NCBI RefSeq assembly: GCF_038070105.1
Contig: NZ_JBBPBZ010000002.1
Span: 3,454,501-3,518,500 of the forward strand
Direction: 5' to 3'
Source: Methylocystis sp. IM3
GTDB taxonomy: Bacteria; Pseudomonadota; Alphaproteobacteria; Rhizobiales; Beijerinckiaceae
Length of the DNA stretch: 64,000 nucleotides
Made by a program: the position numbers and the translations under genes. Each line of letters begins with the position of its first letter. Position 1 is the first letter of the stretch. The notes beneath the pieces are model-generated. The model made no database searches. It saw only the letters and a program-made list of their open reading frames with translations, and had not been told where the DNA came from. This document shows positions 19,536 through 28,319 of the stretch, in pieces.

Positions 19536-20605
19536 ATTGACGGAACAGATTTCGAGAGCGTCGAGAGGTCGGATGCCGTAGTTTTGCGCGCCACATACCA
19601 AGGCAGCGCCTTTTCCAGCCCTTGGGCTACTTTGTACTGCGGCGAATAGCCGAGCAGCTGTTTTCCCTTGCTTATGTCTGCCTGGCTATGCCGGACGTCT
19701 CCTGCGCGAAAGTCACGGTATTGCGGCTCCGCAGCCGAGAGATGCAGAAAGCCGGGAGTGAGGAGGCGGCGGAGTTCATAGTAGAGATCGTTAAGCGTAG
19801 TCCTATCGCCGGCCGCAACATTGAATACACCGTTGACAGCGTCGGCCTTCTCCGTTGTCGCGGCGAGCAGATTCGCCTGAATCGCATTATCAACGTAGCA
19901 GAAGTCACGGCTCGTATTTCCATCGCCATTGATGAAGACAGGATCCCCGGCGATCATCGCTGCGATCCACTTTGGAATCACAGCGGCGTAAGCGCCTTCC
20001 GGATCTTGTCTTGGACCAAAGACGTTGAAGTAACGCAGGCCGATTGACTCGAGCCCATAGCAGCGCGCGAACACATCGGCGTATAGTTCATTGACGTATT
20101 TCGTAACGGCGTATGGGCTCAGTTGTCGGCCAATGATCGTTTCCACCTTCGGAAGGCCCGGATGATCTCCGTAAGTTGAACTGCTCGCCGCGTAAACAAA
20201 TCGCCTTACCTTGGCGTCGCGCGACGCCACGAGCATGTTGAGAAAACCCGTAACATTTGCGGCGTTTGTGGCAATGGGGTCGGAAAGGCTCCTCGGGACG
20301 GAGCCGAGCGCAGCCTGATGCAGAACGTAATCGACGCCTGCACAAGCTCTTTCGCAATCGTTGAGGTCGCAGATGTCGCCGCGGATGAAAGTGAACCGAG
20401 CGAATTGCGAGGGCTGAACCGCAGCCTCGACTTCCTCGAGGTTTCGCTCATAGCCAGTCGCAAGATTGTCGAGTCCCACAACTTTCTGATCGAGCCTGAG
20501 TAGCGATTCCAGCAGGTTAGACCCGATGAAACCGGCCACTCCGGTGATCAGCCAGGTCTTCTGCTCTCGCCGGAGATCGCAGCAAATCTCATCATAAACA
20601 GTCAT
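19532..20605 (-). CDS. UDP-sugar 4-epimerase (TviC/WbpP-type SDR)
   Basis: A 357-residue extended SDR enzyme. The NAD site is [10 protein letters not shown] (residues 21-30), and the catalytic Tyr-Lys pair lies in [35 protein letters not shown] matches the UDP-GlcNAc/GlcNAcA epimerase subgroup, and the 15-residue N-terminal extension before the Rossmann fold is usual in TviC/WbpP. It lies 10 nt downstream of the dehydrogenase gene and overlaps the aminotransferase start. With the dehydrogenase it could yield UDP-GalNAcA, as in Vi antigen and Pseudomonas O6 antigen; sugar identity is inference. Confidence 0.88.
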   Translation of the reverse strand: MTVYDEICCDLRREQKTWLITGVAGFIGSNLLESLLRLDQKVVGLDNLATGYERNLEEVEAAVQPSQFARFTFIRGDICDLNDCERACAGVDYVLHQAALGSVPRSLSDPIATNAANVTGFLNMLVASRDAKVRRFVYAASSSTYGDHPGLPKVETIIGRQLSPYAVTKYVNELYADVFARCYGLESIGLRYFNVFGPRQDPEGAYAAVIPKWIAAMIAGDPVFINGDGNTSRDFCYVDNAIQANLLAATTEKADAVNGVFNVAAGDRTTLNDLYYELRRLLTPGFLHLSAAEPQYRDFRAGDVRHSQADISKGKQLLGYSPQYKVAQGLEKALPWYVARKTTASDLSTLSKSVPSI

Positions 20606-20615
20606 TCAAATAATC

Positions 20616-21899
20616 CTACAGGCGGAGATCTGACTGGTCGGCTTCGAGGACATATTTGAGATCGTAGAGGATATGCTGTGGTTTCCCGAAGTCTCTGATG
20701 CGCGGGCCCAGGCCACGAAACTCGTCGTGTGCAACCGCCAAAATGATGGCGTCATAGGCTTTCTGCTCCGGCTGCGTTATCGGAGACAGACCATACTCAT
20801 GCTGTGCTTCTTCGGCGCAAGCCCACGGATCATAAATATCGACGACGGCGTTATAGTCCGCGAGTTCCCTGACGATATCGACTACCCTTGTGTTGCGCAA
20901 ATCTGGGCAATTTTCCTTGAACGTCAGTCCCATGACCAGAATGCGCGCGCCCTCGACGTGAATACGCCGCTTGATCAGCGCCTTCACAAGTTGTGAACTG
21001 ACATATGCGCCCATGCTGTCGTTGAGGCGGCGGCCGGCAAGTATGATCTCTGGGTGGTAGCCGATGGCCATCGCCTTATGCGTGAGATAGTAAGGATCAA
21101 CGCCAATGCAGTGGCCGCCGACGAGACCTGGACGAAACGGAAGGAAATTCCACTTCGTCCCCGCGGCCCGCAGCACGTCTTCGGTATCGATGCCCATTTT
21201 GTTGAAGATGATCGCCAACTCGTTGATGAGGGCGATATTGAGATCGCGCTGGGTGTTTTCGATGACCTTGGCCGCCTCCGCGACCCTGATGGTCGGAGCC
21301 TTATGTGTCCCAGCCACTATTATCTCGCTGTAAAGCTGATCGACCAATTCGGCGACCTCCGGCGTTGAACCGGAAGTCACTTTCTTGATCGTCGATACGC
21401 GATGCAACTTGTCGCCCGGATTGATGCGCTCCGGGCTATAGCCGGCAAAGAAATCCACATTGAATCTGAGCCCCGAGCACGCCTCGAGCACGGGTGCGCA
21501 ATCTTCCTCGGTTGCGCCGGGATACACTGTCGATTCGTAAATAACGATGTCGCCCTTCTTCAAAACCTTCCCAATCGTTTCCGAGGCCTTGATCAGCGGC
21601 GAGAGGTCGGGCCGCTTGTACTCGTCGATCGGCGTAGGCACAGTGACGATGTAGACATTGCAACTGGCGAGATCCGCGAGATCGGTGGTGTAATTCAGCC
21701 CGCTTGCAGCGCGCAATTCATCATCAGCGACCTCGAGGGTCGTATCGTGGCCGCCCTTCAACGCAGCGATCCGCGCGGGGTTTATGTCGAAACCCACGAC
21801 GCTTCGACGCTTGCCGAATTCCGCCGCCAGGGGAAGACCCACGTAACCAAGACCGATAATTGCGAGCTTGACGTCGGCGAGAGAAGTGACATTTTCCAT
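20616..21899 (-). CDS. UDP-N-acetylhexosamine 6-dehydrogenase (TviB/WbpO type)
   Basis: A 427-residue nucleotide-sugar dehydrogenase. The NAD fold is [16 protein letters not shown]. The central domain has the catalytic Cys in [16 protein letters not shown], and the C-terminal domain includes [14 protein letters not shown]. This variant matches the TviB/WbpO/VipA group more than plain UDP-glucose dehydrogenase. The ATG at 21899 is favoured over a TTG at 21908. It is the first gene of the minus-strand run, so the promoter probably lies in the AT-rich stretch just above 21900. The product should be a UDP-HexNAc uronate. Confidence 0.9.
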   Translation of the reverse strand: MENVTSLADVKLAIIGLGYVGLPLAAEFGKRRSVVGFDINPARIAALKGGHDTTLEVADDELRAASGLNYTTDLADLASCNVYIVTVPTPIDEYKRPDLSPLIKASETIGKVLKKGDIVIYESTVYPGATEEDCAPVLEACSGLRFNVDFFAGYSPERINPGDKLHRVSTIKKVTSGSTPEVAELVDQLYSEIIVAGTHKAPTIRVAEAAKVIENTQRDLNIALINELAIIFNKMGIDTEDVLRAAGTKWNFLPFRPGLVGGHCIGVDPYYLTHKAMAIGYHPEIILAGRRLNDSMGAYVSSQLVKALIKRRIHVEGARILVMGLTFKENCPDLRNTRVVDIVRELADYNAVVDIYDPWACAEEAQHEYGLSPITQPEQKAYDAIILAVAHDEFRGLGPRIRDFGKPQHILYDLKYVLEADQSDLRL

Positions 21900-22242
21900 T
21901 TTGATCAATAGCCCTTGGAATGCGTGGAAAACCGCGTGGTTGCTTGCTGTGCGCCTTCTCGACTTTGTTCAGGCGGCATCTCAAAAAAAGACGATCGGGG
22001 ATACAACTGAAAAATCGTCCAGACGGTCTGCGACTGGCGCGCACACCTGTCGTCTTTCTAGCGCGCGCGCATTGGATTTGACCACTCCCCTTTTCGCGCG
22101 ATCGTCCAGAAAAATCCACTTACAACAACAAGATGACTGATGCTAACCTCTATTGTAAATAATCAGGAAGTCAAAAACTTGCTGTGAGGGGCGCCGGCAG
22201 GCCGCTTCCCGGTCGCAACGATCGTCCCATGCTACCGCCATC

Positions 22243-22267
22243 CGGGTGAAGCCAAACGCTTCACCCG
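22243..22267. other. Perfect 10-bp hairpin
   Basis: CGGGTGAAGC and its exact complement GCTTCACCCG are separated by CAAAC. No T-tract follows on either strand, so a classical terminator is not clear. It lies in the gap upstream of the polysaccharide cluster and could be a transcript-end structure or a repetitive extragenic element. Confidence 0.5.
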
Positions 22268-23051
22268 TCGCCGCGGTTCAACAGGCGCGTCGCCGAACGC
22301 GCCAAGGAGCTTCGCGCCGACTTTAGCGGCGCCCGGCCTGGAGGCATGGACCACTATACATCGTCCATGACATTTAACAGGCCCTGAACGTGGCTGTTCG
22401 CGTCGGTCGGTGTGCGGCCAAGGCCATCGGGTAGGTTGGAGAGATAACGAGATGCACGCGATCTGGGCTCAGGCCGGACGCCACAGAGAGGAAAGGCGCG
22501 AAACCTTACCCCGGGAGACCGGGATCGGCCTCGCCGCGCGCGTCGTCGCCGAAATCGATCCAGGCTTCGGTTCAATCAATCCTGATCCCTCCAAGCCTCA
22601 TTGGCCATGCTTGCCCAGAAAGACGATTGAGCCTTCGATTCGAGGCGATCATCATACTCTCCCAGCGGACGATTTGCACTTCCAACGGATCGGCACTGGC
22701 AAACGTAATTATATGGAGGCGCTCAAGAAGAAACGCGTCCGGGCTCTTTCGGCGCCGGCGCCGACATCACTCAACAAATCCGACTAAAATGTGTCGCCTT
22801 GAATCGCGAAGCTAAAGCAAAACCTTGATCCATGTGGTTCGTTCACGTGCGCCTCGCATATACGTCTTCAGCAATTTCCACTCAGCGAACCGGGCGCTTT
22901 ACTTATTGGAAAGACGCCGTCGGCGCCTTGAATCGGAACAGCACCGCCCCGCGCTTGCGTGGAAGACGCATCTGTTCCCGCCTTCGGCGTCTTGAAAGCA
23001 GCTCCCTCAAAATGGGCGGAAAATGCAACAGGCGCCTGTTTCCATCTGCTG

Positions 23052-23117
23052 AACGCCAAGTCAGAAACGCCAGGCCAAAAAACACCGGGTCGAAAACGCC
23101 GGTCAAAAACGCCAAGT
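23052..23117. repeat. Degenerate 13-15 nt tandem repeats beside tRNA-Arg
   Basis: Read on the minus strand, five units each begin GGCGTT or GGTGTT and continue with T-rich sequence ending GACC, GACCC, GGCCT or GACTT. Unit lengths are 13, 14, 15 and 14 with a partial fifth. The block starts about 13 bases beyond the 3' end of the tRNA gene. A short frame through it would give a Phe-rich peptide, but there is no ribosome site, so I treat it as a non-coding repeat. Confidence 0.6.
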
Positions 23118-23129
23118 CGATGAAATTTC

Positions 23130-23206
23130 TGGCGGTCCCGACAGGATTCGAACCTGTGACCTTCGGTTTAGGAAACCGCTGCTCTATCCTGCTGAGCTAC
23201 GGGACC
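23130..23206 (-). tRNA. tRNA-Arg (anticodon CCU)
   Basis: A 77-nt tRNA on the minus strand. The acceptor GGTCCCG pairs with CGGGACC, followed by discriminator G and an encoded CCA. The D arm has TAGCTCAG..AGAGC, the anticodon loop TTCCTAA gives CCT, and the T arm has GGTTCGAATCC. It reads AGG codons. Its 3' end points toward the low-GC polysaccharide cluster, the orientation expected if an integrative element had used this gene as its attachment site. Confidence 0.95.
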
Positions 23207-23271
23207 CGCGCGAATCAACATCTACCACAGCGCGCCTGTTTGAAAAGTTGGAATTCCCGGGGAGAGGCCTG

Positions 23272-24765
23272 ATGTTCGAATCCGCGTCCCTGCCGCATGT
23301 CATGACCAAAGCCGCCTTCGAGGCGGCCGAGACGCAGCTGCGGGAGAGGCTGCTCGACGCGCAATTCGAGGTGGCCGACAGGAAAAACGCCGCTGTCATG
23401 GTGCTCATCAATGGTTCGGACGGCGTCGGCAAGGGCGAGATCGTCAACAGGCTCTACGACTGGCTCGACGACCATTTCGTCGAGACCCTCTCCTATGGCC
23501 GGCCGACCGACGAGGAGCGGGCGCGGCCGGGAGCCTGGCGTTATTGGCGCGACATACCGGCCAAGGGGCGGATCGGCCTCGTTCTCGGCTCCTGGCATCA
23601 TCGTCTGCTGCGCAACCGCGCGCTCGGACGGCTGGGAAGGAACGCCTATGACCGGGCGCTCGAAGAGATGATCCGCGCCGAGGAGATGCTGCGCCATGAA
23701 GGCGTGTATCTCCTGAAGATCTGGCTGCACATGGATTTCGCCGAGGCGCGCCGGCGGCTCAAAAAGCTTCGGCAGTCCGATGGGGCGTTGCGGCGCCCGG
23801 CCGTCGTGGAGTGGGACGAATTCGAGAGCGAGAAGGACCGCGCGAGGCTCGCGGACGCGGCGCTCGAGATGATCGAGCGCACCTCGACCGGCGACGCGCC
23901 CTGGGCCGTCGTGCCCGCCGCCGATCCCCGCTACCGGGACGCCGCCGTCGGCGATCTCCTGCTGCAAACCCTGACCCGCGCCGCCGGCGACGGCCGGCCC
24001 TCTCCCCGCACGCTTGCGATCGCCGCGCCGGCCAATGATTTGCCCAAGCCGAGCCTCGTTTCCTTTCTCGATCTGGCGCAAGGCGCCGACCGGGCGACCT
24101 ATGCGCAGGAGCTGCGCGCGCTGCAGCAGCGGCTCACCGAGGCGACGACGGCCAGAAGCTTCCGCGACAGGGGCCTCGTCATCGCCTTCGAGGGCAATGA
24201 CGCCGCCGGAAAGGGCGGCGCGATCCTGCGCGTGCGCGAGGCGCTCGATCCGCGCCGCTTCCGCGTGCACGGCGTCGCCGCGCCCACCGACGAAGAGCGG
24301 GCGCGCCCCTATTTGTGGCGCTTTTGGCGCAATGTCCCTCGGCGCGGCGACGTGGCGATTTTCGACCGGAGCTGGTACGGGCGCGTGCTGGTCGAGCGGG
24401 TCGAGGGCTTCGCGGCGCCGCAGGATTGGATGCGCGCCTATCAGGAAATCAATGACTTCGAGCGGGAGCTCGACGAAAATCGATATACCGTCGTGAAGTT
24501 CTGGCTTGCGATCTCCCCGGACGAACAGCTGCGCCGGTTCCAGGATCGCGAGGCCAAGCCCTTCAAACGCTACAAGCTGACGCCCGACGACTGGCGCAAT
24601 CGCGAGAAATGGCAGCTCTACGAAGCGGCAATGACCGATATGATCGATCGCACCAGCTCACGCCACGCGCCCTGGACGATCGTCGAAGCGAACGACAAGA
24701 AATTCGCCCGGCTGAAAGTGCTGCAAACCATCGTCGACAGGCTGGAGGAGGCAGGCCGGGCATAA
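23272..24765 (+). CDS. pap: Polyphosphate:AMP phosphotransferase (tandem PPK2)
   Basis: A 497-residue protein made of two PPK2 domains. Domain 1 (about 10-235) has Walker A INGSDGVGKGE and GRPTDEERARP; domain 2 (about 275-495) has FEGNDAAGKGG, PTDEERARPYLWRFW and the lid-like FDRSWYGRVLVERV. Two fused PPK2 units are the mark of class II enzymes that make ADP from AMP and polyphosphate. The ATG at 23272 follows GGAGAGG; an in-frame TTG at 23248 is weaker. It stands just past the tRNA and runs opposite to the polysaccharide cluster. The cytosolic role is nucleotide regeneration from stored polyphosphate. Confidence 0.92.
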   Translation: MFESASLPHVMTKAAFEAAETQLRERLLDAQFEVADRKNAAVMVLINGSDGVGKGEIVNRLYDWLDDHFVETLSYGRPTDEERARPGAWRYWRDIPAKGRIGLVLGSWHHRLLRNRALGRLGRNAYDRALEEMIRAEEMLRHEGVYLLKIWLHMDFAEARRRLKKLRQSDGALRRPAVVEWDEFESEKDRARLADAALEMIERTSTGDAPWAVVPAADPRYRDAAVGDLLLQTLTRAAGDGRPSPRTLAIAAPANDLPKPSLVSFLDLAQGADRATYAQELRALQQRLTEATTARSFRDRGLVIAFEGNDAAGKGGAILRVREALDPRRFRVHGVAAPTDEERARPYLWRFWRNVPRRGDVAIFDRSWYGRVLVERVEGFAAPQDWMRAYQEINDFERELDENRYTVVKFWLAISPDEQLRRFQDREAKPFKRYKLTPDDWRNREKWQLYEAAMTDMIDRTSSRHAPWTIVEANDKKFARLKVLQTIVDRLEEAGRA

Positions 24766-24860
24766 GCCTCGCGCCAGAACCCGACCCTAAGCTTCAGATC
24801 AGCGTCATGTTCATGATGGCCCTCCCATTCGGGGAGGAGAGACGCAGTGCGAGGATTGTC

Positions 24861-25145
24861 ATGCGGGCAACGGACATTCTGGCCCAGTTAGCTGATCGCG
24901 ATTTTCTCGAGGCCGCCGGGCCGGCGGTGCTGCGGCTCAAGCTGCTGGAAGCCACCTATCTTGCGGAAAACCGGAGACTTTCGGGGGAGATGCGGGAGGC
25001 CGCGCGTCAGGCCGCCGAGGAGCTGAGGCGGCTCATTCTCGAACGCCCCTCCGTGTCTCTCATCGATCAGGCGGCGAAGCGGCAGGTCGACGCCCGCCCC
25101 GCCGAGGAGCCGCCGCCAGTCGTTCTCCAGCTCAGACGCGCCTGA
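24861..25145 (+). CDS. Small hypothetical protein
   Basis: A 94-residue, mostly helical, Leu/Ala/Arg/Glu-rich protein with no recognised domain. The core EAAGPAVLRLKLLEATYLAENRRL suggests an amphipathic helix, and the C-terminus turns Pro-rich. The ATG at 24861 has GAGG about 7 nt upstream; further upstream ATGs at 24807 and 24816 are possible. It lies 95 nt after pap on the same strand and ends 3 nt before the convergent galE stop. Confidence 0.5.
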   Translation: MRATDILAQLADRDFLEAAGPAVLRLKLLEATYLAENRRLSGEMREAARQAAEELRRLILERPSVSLIDQAAKRQVDARPAEEPPPVVLQLRRA

Positions 25146-25148
25146 GGC

Positions 25149-26135
25149 TCAGGCGCGCCCCTCCGCCAGCCTTTTCTCCCAATCGAGGGCCTGCCGGACG
25201 ATCTCGTCCAGATTGTCATATTTCGGCGTCCAGCCGAGAATCTCGCGGGCGCGGGCGTTGGAGGCGACGATCGCCGCCGGATCGCCCGGCCGGCGCGGCG
25301 CGTAATCGACCCGGAAATCCACCCCCGACACGCGCTTCACCGCCTCGATCACCTCGAGCACGGAGAAGCCGTGGGCGTAGCCGCAATTCGCCGTAAGACT
25401 CCCGCCTCCCTTGCGCAGATGCGCCAGTGCATCGAGATGGGCGCGGGCAAGGTCCGTCACCTGGATGTAATCGCGAATGCAGGTCCCGTCGGGCGTCGGA
25501 TAATCCGTGCCGAAGACCTGCAAGCAGTCGCGCATGCCGAGCGCGGTCTGCGCCGCGACCTTGATGAGATGGGTGGCGTTGGGCGTCGACTGGCCCGAGC
25601 GGCCCCTGGGATCCGCGCCCGCGACGTTGAAATAGCGCAGCACGACATAGTCGAAGTCATGGGCGTGGGCCACGTCCTCCAGCATCCACTCGACCATGAG
25701 CTTCGAGCGGCCATAGGGCGAGACTGGCCTGAGCGTGGCGTCTTCCGTGACGGGCAACTCATCGGGATCGCCGTAAACGGCGGCCGTCGACGAGAAGATG
25801 AAATGCTTGACCCCGGCGGCCACGGCGGCGGCGATGAGATTGCGCGCCTTGGCGGTGTTGTTGAGATAATAGCCCAGCGGATCGGCCACCGAATCGGGCA
25901 CCACGATCCGGGCGGCAAAATGGATGATCGCGTGAATGTCGTGGCGGGCGATGATGTCGGCGATGAGCGCCTCGTCGCCGTCGTCGCCGATGAAGAGCGG
26001 GACCCCTTCCGGCACGGCCCAGCGGAAGCCCGTCGAGAGATCGTCGAGAACGACGGGCTTCTCGCCGGCGTCGAGCAGTTCGAGAACCGTGTGGCTGCCG
26101 ATGTAGCCGGCGCCGCCTGTGACCAATATCGCCAT
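25149..26135 (-). CDS. galE: UDP-glucose 4-epimerase
   Basis: A 328-residue extended [20 protein letters not shown] is the NAD site; [10 protein letters not shown] and [14 protein letters not shown] supply the catalytic Ser and Tyr-x3-Lys; [10 protein letters not shown] and [15 protein letters not shown] are GalE hallmarks. It interconverts UDP-glucose and UDP-galactose, supplying precursors to the glycan cluster. It is divergent from galU, with about 120 nt between the two starts that should hold both promoters. Confidence 0.95.
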   Translation of the reverse strand: MAILVTGGAGYIGSHTVLELLDAGEKPVVLDDLSTGFRWAVPEGVPLFIGDDGDEALIADIIARHDIHAIIHFAARIVVPDSVADPLGYYLNNTAKARNLIAAAVAAGVKHFIFSSTAAVYGDPDELPVTEDATLRPVSPYGRSKLMVEWMLEDVAHAHDFDYVVLRYFNVAGADPRGRSGQSTPNATHLIKVAAQTALGMRDCLQVFGTDYPTPDGTCIRDYIQVTDLARAHLDALAHLRKGGGSLTANCGYAHGFSVLEVIEAVKRVSGVDFRVDYAPRRPGDPAAIVASNARAREILGWTPKYDNLDEIVRQALDWEKRLAEGRA

Positions 26136-26259
26136 TGTCGTCCTTTCCTGCCGTCCGCCGCGCCAAATTAACGCCGCATCGCCAAATTTAGGTCTAAAGT
26201 CGCGCCGCCCGGCCCTGCCGGAGACGGTTCGTCGTAAACGTCACTTGAAACGGATTCTC

Positions 26260-27144
26260 ATGACCAAGCGCATTCGCAAGGCTGTCTTTCCTGTCGCCGG
26301 ACTCGGCACCCGATTCCTTCCGGCGACCAAGGCCGTGCCCAAGGAAATGCTGACGGTCGTGGACCGCCCTGTCGTACAGCATGTCGTGGACGAAGCGCGA
26401 GAGGCCGGCATCGAGCATTTTGTCTTTGTCACCGGACGCGGCAAGGGGGCGATCGAGGATCATTTCGACATGTCCTACGAACTCGAGGACACGCTCAAGC
26501 GCCGCAACAAGACGAAGGAATATGAAGCCCTGATGGCGGACCTCCCCAAGGCCGGCGCCACGAGCTTCACGCGCCAGCAGGCGCCGCTCGGCCTCGGCCA
26601 CGCCGTCTGGTGCGCGCGCGAGATCATCGGCGACGAGCCTTTCGCCGTGCTGCTCCCCGACATGATCACCTTGCCCGCCCCCGGAAAGACGGCGCGCTGC
26701 CTCGCCCAGGCCGTCGAGGCCTATGAGAAGCACGGCGGCAACGTCATCGCCGTCGAGGAGGTCAAGCCCGAGGAGACGCATCAATATGGGATCGTCGCCA
26801 AGGGCAAGGACTTCGGACAGACCTTCGAGATCACCGGCATGGTCGAGAAGCCGCCGCAGGGCACGGCGCCGAGCAACTTCATCATTTCCGGACGCTACAT
26901 TCTCGAGCCCGGAATCTTCGCCTTGCTCGAAAAGGGCGAGAAGGGCGCGGGCGGCGAAATCCAGCTCACCGACGCCATGATTCATCTCGCCAGGGAGCGC
27001 CCCTTCCACGCCGTCCGCTTCGACGGCCGCACCTATGACACGGGCTCCAAGCTCGGGTTTCTGGCGGCGAATGTCGCCTTCGGTCTGGCGCGGCCGGATG
27101 TGGCCGATGGGCTGAAAGAGGAGCTGAAGAAGCTTTTGGGGTGA
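26260..27144 (+). CDS. galU: UTP-glucose-1-phosphate uridylyltransferase
   Basis: A 294-residue nucleotidyltransferase. [25 protein letters not shown] is split here as the UTP loop (GLGTRFLP) and the KAVPKEM Lys motif; FAVLLPDMI is the metal site and [12 protein letters not shown] the sugar-phosphate region. The length matches the family. The ATG at 26260 begins exactly where homology starts; upstream in-frame starts lie inside the galE promoter region. It makes UDP-glucose, feeding GalE and the UDP-sugar enzymes of the cluster. Confidence 0.95.
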   Translation: MTKRIRKAVFPVAGLGTRFLPATKAVPKEMLTVVDRPVVQHVVDEAREAGIEHFVFVTGRGKGAIEDHFDMSYELEDTLKRRNKTKEYEALMADLPKAGATSFTRQQAPLGLGHAVWCAREIIGDEPFAVLLPDMITLPAPGKTARCLAQAVEAYEKHGGNVIAVEEVKPEETHQYGIVAKGKDFGQTFEITGMVEKPPQGTAPSNFIISGRYILEPGIFALLEKGEKGAGGEIQLTDAMIHLARERPFHAVRFDGRTYDTGSKLGFLAANVAFGLARPDVADGLKEELKKLLG

Positions 27145-27161
27145 TGGAGGATGCACGGGCG

Positions 27162-27178
27162 GGGCGAGAGCCTCGCCC
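27162..27178 (+). terminator. Short GC-rich hairpin after galU
   Basis: GGGCGAG, a 3-base loop AGC, then CTCGCCC, 18 bases after the galU stop. No T-run follows, so it may be an mRNA 3' end stabiliser or a Rho-assisted end rather than a classical terminator. Confidence 0.45.
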
Positions 27179-27182
27179 GATC

Positions 27183-27310
27183 GCTCTAGCGCCGAAGTGG
27201 GAACCGGTTCGGCGGTAGAAGGCGCGACGGAACGATAAGCTGGAGCCTCGACCCGATTCCATCGGATCGGAAAAGGCTCTGGCGCGGAGTTTGCAGCGCT
27301 GGTTGGAAAG
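27183..27310. repeat. RIME-like intergenic palindromic element
   Basis: The stretch holds the palindrome GAACCGGTTC and then a stem-loop, GAGCCT...CCGAT/ATCGG...AGGCTC, around 27243-27280. The pattern AGCC..CCGATTCCATCGGATCGG..GGCTC resembles dispersed intergenic mosaic elements of Rhizobiales genomes. It lies between galU and the convergent membrane gene. Family assignment is by memory of consensus, not by search. Confidence 0.4.
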
Positions 27311-27351
27311 ACGGATCTGTCGGCAAGCGCCTGAGCCTGCCAATCCGCCTC

Positions 27352-27726
27352 CTAGCGCCGCAACGCCCGCCCGATTGCCCATCGCAGCAACGCGATCTGC
27401 GCGACCAACGCCACGAACAGCGTCTGCCACATGACAAAAATGGCGCAGGGGTCGTTCTCGTCGCCACAGCCGAAGGCGGCCACGAGGGGGCCGGTCAGGA
27501 GGGTCGCAGGCAGGCTCGACGGAAAACCCAGCGCCGCCATGGCGCGGCGCGTGAAAAGCCCGAGGCCGCGAAGGCGCGGTCCCACGTCGTAATCGTCATA
27601 GATGTTGACATAGGCCGCCAGCAGGACGAGCGCGGCCGTCACGGTGGCGAGGGCGTAGAAGAGCCAGAGCTTGCGGGCCAGCGCGCCCCTCTTGCCCGCC
27701 CCGCTGTCGCCAGCGTCGCCGTTCAC
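27352..27726 (-). CDS. Small two-helix membrane protein overlapping irr
   Basis: A 124-residue hypothetical protein. Residues 19-42 (LWLFYALATVTAALVLLAAYV) and 96-117 (FVMWQTLFVALVAQIALLRW) are membrane helices; between them lies a loop with two Cys (GCGDENDPC) probably on the periplasmic side. It starts with GTG overlapping the irr stop as GTGA, so it should be translated with irr. No known domain. Its coupling to an iron/heme regulator suggests a role connected to iron, but that is only context. Confidence 0.6.
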   Translation of the reverse strand: MNGDAGDSGAGKRGALARKLWLFYALATVTAALVLLAAYVNIYDDYDVGPRLRGLGLFTRRAMAALGFPSSLPATLLTGPLVAAFGCGDENDPCAIFVMWQTLFVALVAQIALLRWAIGRALRR

Positions 27727-28196
27727 CCCTTCTTGGGGCGGATGCGGATGATCACGTCGCAGCCGACGATCTCCATGCCCTCGGGCGGCGCCGGGAGCCG
27801 GGCGAATTCGACCGAGCCGTCGGCGGCGTCGAACATGCGGCCGGTCGCCTCATCCATGAAGTGATGATGCGGCGAGGTGCGGGTATGGAAATAGGTGCGC
27901 GGTCCCTGAACCGCGATCTCTCGCAGGAGCCCTGCCTGGGCGAACTGGTTGAGCGTGTTGTAAACCGTCGAGAGCGACATGGTGAGGCCGGCTTCGCGCG
28001 CCTCGGCGTGCAGCGCCTCGGCGCTGACATGGCGGTCGCCCTTGCCGAAGAGCAGCTTGCTCAGCGACAGCCGCTGGACCGTGGGACGCAGGCCGGCGTT
28101 GCGCAGCCGCGCCTTCGGGTCCACCGGCACGCCAGCGGGCTGCTCGCGCAAGCGGCGGGAATTGTCGAAGCTTCTGCCGACCGGCTGATGCGTCAT
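27723..28196 (-). CDS. irr: Fur-family iron response regulator Irr
   Basis: A 157-residue Fur-superfamily repressor. The DNA-binding half has GLRPTVQRLSLSKLLF, HVSAEALHAEAREAG and SLSTVYNTLNQFAQAGLL. The dimer half has FHTRTSPHHHFMDE, whose HHH run is the haem/metal site of Irr proteins. There is no CxxC zinc pair, which separates it from Fur and Zur. Residue numbering assumes the ATG at 28196; an upstream extension to 28328 would cover sequence with no homology. In Rhizobiales Irr represses haem synthesis and activates iron uptake under iron limitation. Confidence 0.88.
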   Translation of the reverse strand: MTHQPVGRSFDNSRRLREQPAGVPVDPKARLRNAGLRPTVQRLSLSKLLFGKGDRHVSAEALHAEAREAGLTMSLSTVYNTLNQFAQAGLLREIAVQGPRTYFHTRTSPHHHFMDEATGRMFDAADGSVEFARLPAPPEGMEIVGCDVIIRIRPKKG

Positions 28197-28319
28197 GGAA
28201 AGACCCGATGCGGGACGTCTCGCCCCTTGAAACTCTTCGGAAACAGTAGACGGCAGCGCAGCCGCCCTGTCAAATGGCGCAACATGAAAGATTTCCAAAC
28301 AAGAGCCGCCGGTAAGACG

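Larger units (their letters stand above)
21900..23129. other. 1.2-kb gap between polysaccharide cluster and tRNA
   Basis: No frame here has a ribosome site plus family resemblance. It contains a perfect 10-bp hairpin at 22243-22267, a weaker one at 22963-22993 and a run of degenerate short repeats at 23052-23117. Base composition changes across it from the lower-GC cluster to the high-GC core. The promoter of the cluster should lie near 21900-22150. It looks like an island border with decayed content. Confidence 0.55.

Noticed and set aside
22410..22787. A 125-codon frame in the gap upstream of the polysaccharide cluster
   Set aside because: No ribosome site and no resemblance to any protein family.
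23052..23117. CRISPR-like array
   Set aside because: Units are only 13-15 nt, directly adjacent and without spacers; no cas genes in the window.
23215..24270. A 351-codon open frame antisense to the polyphosphate:AMP phosphotransferase gene
   Set aside because: It runs through the tRNA border and mirrors the PPK2 codons; no homology.
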